Below, piece after piece: positions 5,371 through 5,399 of a stretch of 5,399 nt of DNA. The notes beneath the pieces were generated by a model, which was given only the letters and a program-made list of their open reading frames with translations, was not told the origin of the DNA and made no database searches. The stretch spans positions 1 through 5,399 of the forward strand of contig CAJLWS010000111.1 of assembly GCA_905210385.1 (NCBI GenBank), given 5' to 3'. The stretch's first letter is position 1; each line of letters begins with the position of its first letter. The position numbers and the translations under genes are program-made. This stretch comes from an uncultured Eubacteriales bacterium. GTDB lineage: Bacteria; Bacillota; Clostridia; Oscillospirales; Oscillospiraceae.

Positions 5371-5399
5371 AAAAAGCGCCGGACTCTCACGAGTCCGGC
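5371..5399. terminator. Probable bidirectional terminator cut by the window edge
   Basis: GCCGGACTC (5378-5386) pairs perfectly with GAGTCCGGC (5391-5399) around TCAC. The stem is preceded by AAAAAGC, so if the sequence continues with GCTTTTT it forms a full bidirectional intrinsic terminator. The T-run for the + strand lies outside the window. It starts 40 nt after the CmpB-type stop. The A-run would already serve as a T-run for a convergent gene on the - strand. Confidence 0.65.

Noticed and set aside
1..5399. CRISPR array, tRNA, rRNA, insertion sequence or phage genes
   Set aside because: No regularly spaced repeats, cloverleaf sequence, transposase motifs or phage-type genes were seen on either strand.

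Overview
The window is G+C-rich DNA (third codon positions mostly G or C) with short, tightly spaced genes, Gram-positive style Shine-Dalgarno sites and several strong hairpin terminators. The protein types (a MarR regulator coupled to a large MacB-like ABC ATPase-permease fusion, a stand-alone CmpB-type membrane protein and a small six-TM rhomboid) fit a high-GC clostridial gut anaerobe such as an Oscillospiraceae member. That placement is an inference; no rRNA or marker gene is present to confirm it.

Layout, all genes on the + strand. Positions 1-66 may be the last 21 codons of an upstream gene. Positions 67-220 are non-coding: a perfect 12-bp palindrome, further small hairpins, and a TATAAT box. 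A rhomboid intramembrane protease follows (221-808) and closes with a strong terminator (831-860). A near-consensus sigma-A-type promoter (908-936), flanked by two candidate operators, drives a two-gene operon: a MarR-family regulator (969-1430) whose stop overlaps by 7 nt the start of a 1007-residue ABC transporter (1424-4447). The operon ends at a 10-bp hairpin terminator (4481-4512). Next is a spacer with 11-bp-phased direct repeats and a weak extended -10 box. It leads to a 233-residue CmpB-type membrane protein (4630-5331), followed by hairpins that run to the window edge.

The functional centre is the MarR-ABC pair. Family knowledge suggests a ligand-responsive repressor controlling its own operon and an exporter or mechanotransmission-type ABC protein. 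In the transporter, the ATPase, the four TM segments and the C-terminal permease are conventional. The unusual part is a roughly 570-residue extracytoplasmic domain that is extremely acidic and contains what look like imperfect internal repeats of a helical module. This is the best candidate for something undescribed here. The transporter family itself is known, its substrate is not evident, and I see no wholly new system.
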